In this document: positions 62,669 through 64,000 of the stretch, one piece after another
How positions within the stretch are numbered: the first letter of the stretch is position 1
Layout of the letters: each line of letters begins with the position of its first letter
From: Aristolochia californica
Taxonomy: Eukaryota; Streptophyta; Magnoliopsida; Piperales; Aristolochiaceae
Direction: 5' to 3'
DNA length: 64,000 nt
Assembly (NCBI GenBank): GCA_029961685.1
Contig: JARWKL010000006.1
Coordinates: forward strand, 19,717,276-19,781,275
Program-made: the position numbers and the translations under genes
The notes under the pieces: model-generated
Seen by the model: the letters and a program-made list of their open reading frames with translations, nothing else
Database searches by the model: none
Told to the model about the DNA's origin: nothing

Positions 62669-64000
62669 AATTTTATAAGAAAGGGACTTCTAACTGATCC
62701 CAACATGCTTTAAGTGTGGTGGATGTGCATGCCACAAGCATGTTGAGGATGCAAGTGGCCTAATGATCAAAAAATTAGGGGGACTAGAAAAAATCAAATT
62801 CTCAAGTGGTTGGATATTTACCAACCCACTTTTTGCCTATCCTTAAAAATCACTTTTTGCTTTGTGGAATTATCTCTCTCAGCATTTGTGCATTTCAATT
62901 TGGGATGTTCAAATTTTTTTTTTTGGGTCCAAACTTGTGCTCTCCCATTTTTCCTCGTAAACAAAATAGATATAAGATTGCCACCAAACGAAAATTTTAG
63001 AGTTCATGTGTGCAAAAAAAATTCGAAAACTATAGAGAATTATTTCGGGCACTACAAATGAACCCCAAAATCCATGTTAGGGAAATTCCACTAGTACAAC
63101 CCCCTAATAATAGCTTGGTGGAATTTTATAGGAAAGGGACTTCTAACTGATCCCAACATGCTTTAAGTGTGGTGGATGTGCATGCCACATGCATGTTGAG
63201 TTTGCAAGTGGCCTAATGATCCAAAAATTAGGGGGAGTAGAAAAAATCAAATTCTCAAGTGGTTGGATATTTACCAACCCACTTTTTGCTTTTTGGAATT
63301 ATCTCTCTCAGCATTTGTGCCTTTCCATTTGGGATGTTCAAATTTTTTTTTTTTTCGGGTCCAAACTTGTGCTCTCCCATTTTTCCTCGTAAACAAAAAA
63401 GATATAAGATCGCAACAAAACGAAAATTTTAGAGTTCATGTGTGCAAAAAAAATTCGAAAACTATAGAGAATTATTTCAGGCACTAAAAATGAGCCCCAA
63501 AATCCATGTTTGGGAAATTCCACTAGTACAACCCCCTAATAATAGCTTGGTGAATTTTATAGGAAAGGGACTTCTAACTAATCCCAACATGCTTTATGTG
63601 TGGTGGATGTGCATGCCACAAGCAAGTTGAGGATGCAAGTGGCCTAATGATCCAAAAATTAGGGGGAGTTGAAAAAGTCCAATTCTCATGTGGTTGGATA
63701 TTTACCAACCCACTTTTTGCTTATCCTTAAAAAATCACTTTTTGCTTTTTGGAATTATCTCTCTCAGCATTTGTGCATTTCCATTTGGGATGTTCAATTT
63801 TTTTTTTTTTTCGGGTCCAAAGTTGTGCTCTCCCATTTTTCCTCGTAAACAAAATAGATATAAGATCGCAACAAAACGAAAATTTTAGAGTTCATGTGTG
63901 CAAAAAAGTTTCGATAACCATAGATAATTATTTCAGGCACTAAAAATGAGCCCCAAAATCCATGTTTGGGAAATTCCACTAGTACAACCCCCTAAAAATA
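62669..64000. repeat. Last HOR, incomplete, with further indels
   Basis: A is 62669-63121 (453 bp, 11-T tract at 62914-62924). B is 63122-63552 (431 bp, one G lost in CTTGGTGAATTTT near 63551). C is 63553-64000, cut by the window edge, with an extra A near 63730 and one A lost before the T tract near 63797. Type II markers are intact up to CCTAAAAATA at the edge, so the array continues beyond the window. Confidence 0.92.

Larger units (their letters stand above)
1..64000. repeat. Satellite DNA array, trimeric higher-order repeat of 1343 bp
   Basis: The entire window is head-to-tail tandem repeat with no interruption and no unique flank at either end, so the array is longer than 64 kb. The basic unit is a monomer of about 432-457 bp. 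Three diverged types, A, B and C, alternate in fixed order to give a 1343-bp higher-order unit. I set the monomer start at the AATTTTATA that follows AGCTTGGTGG; this phase is arbitrary. About 143 monomers are present. Composition is A+T-rich and CpG-poor, and no frame codes for anything plausible. Such arrays are typical of centromeric, pericentromeric or subtelomeric heterochromatin in eukaryotes. Which of these applies, and the species, cannot be read from the sequence; a plant is only a guess. Confidence 0.98.

Noticed and set aside
1..64000. Several hundred ORFs of 61-114 codons on both strands, recurring every 1343 bp
   Set aside because: They are satellite shadows. They overlap on both strands, start and end at arbitrary points of the monomer, read through poly(T/A) as Phe or Lys runs, and shift frame between A, B and C with T-tract length. 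No domain or start context supports translation.
1..64000. CRISPR array or other short-repeat/spacer system
   Set aside because: The repeats are contiguous 432-457 bp monomers with no unique spacers, no short conserved repeat and no associated genes.
1..64000. Transposable element or LTR arrays
   Set aside because: No terminal repeats with target-site duplications, no reverse transcriptase, integrase or transposase, and no primer-binding or polypurine tract. The array is not interrupted by any insertion.
1..64000. tRNA, rRNA or other structured RNA genes
   Set aside because: No cloverleaf, no Pol III A and B boxes in proper spacing and no rRNA-like segment seen in any monomer. The only clear inverted repeat is the short GGTTGG/CCAACC dyad.

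Overview
The whole 64 kb window is one uninterrupted tandem satellite DNA array. I find no credible protein gene, RNA gene, transposon or unique flanking sequence. All open reading frames are short (at most 114 codons), recur with the repeat period, overlap on both strands and change frame with homopolymer length, so I annotate none as a CDS. The composition is A+T-rich (roughly one third GC by eye), there are few CpGs (about 13 per 1343 bp), and the array is head-to-tail with multi-monomer units. This points to constitutive heterochromatin of a eukaryotic nuclear genome. A plant is my best guess, but I do not recognise the satellite family and nothing in the sequence fixes the taxon.

The basic monomer is about 432-457 bp. 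Three diverged monomer types alternate in fixed order: A (454 bp, 12-T tract followed by GGG), B (432 bp, 13-T tract followed by CGGG, missing 24 bp) and C (457 bp, 14-T tract followed by CGGG). Together they form a higher-order repeat (HOR) of exactly 1343 bp. About 143 monomers are present.

Layout: (1) 1-18345 is the type I HOR family, 13 complete A-B-C units plus the A and B of a 14th. (2) 18346-22378 is a rearranged junction with monomer order C/B hybrid, C, A (B-like middle), B (A-like 3' end), B, C, A, B, C. (3) 22379-61325 is the type II HOR family, 29 consecutive units of exactly 1343 bp. It differs from type I at seven fixed sites per HOR (offsets 12, 236, 380, 654, 939, 1189, 1330). 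(4) 61326-64000 is type II sequence with a sudden cluster of about ten single-base indels, mostly in homopolymers.

Shared rare variants reveal larger copied blocks on top of the 1343-bp period. They are two HORs apart (about 2685 bp, in 20.5-25 kb), three HORs apart (4029 bp, at 40332/44361/48390) and six HORs apart (8058 bp, at 27139/35197). A dinucleotide variant marks HORs 9, 11 and 12. The window therefore records unequal crossover, conversion between monomer types and recent block amplification. I found no undescribed gene system. What may be new is the satellite family and its nested architecture.
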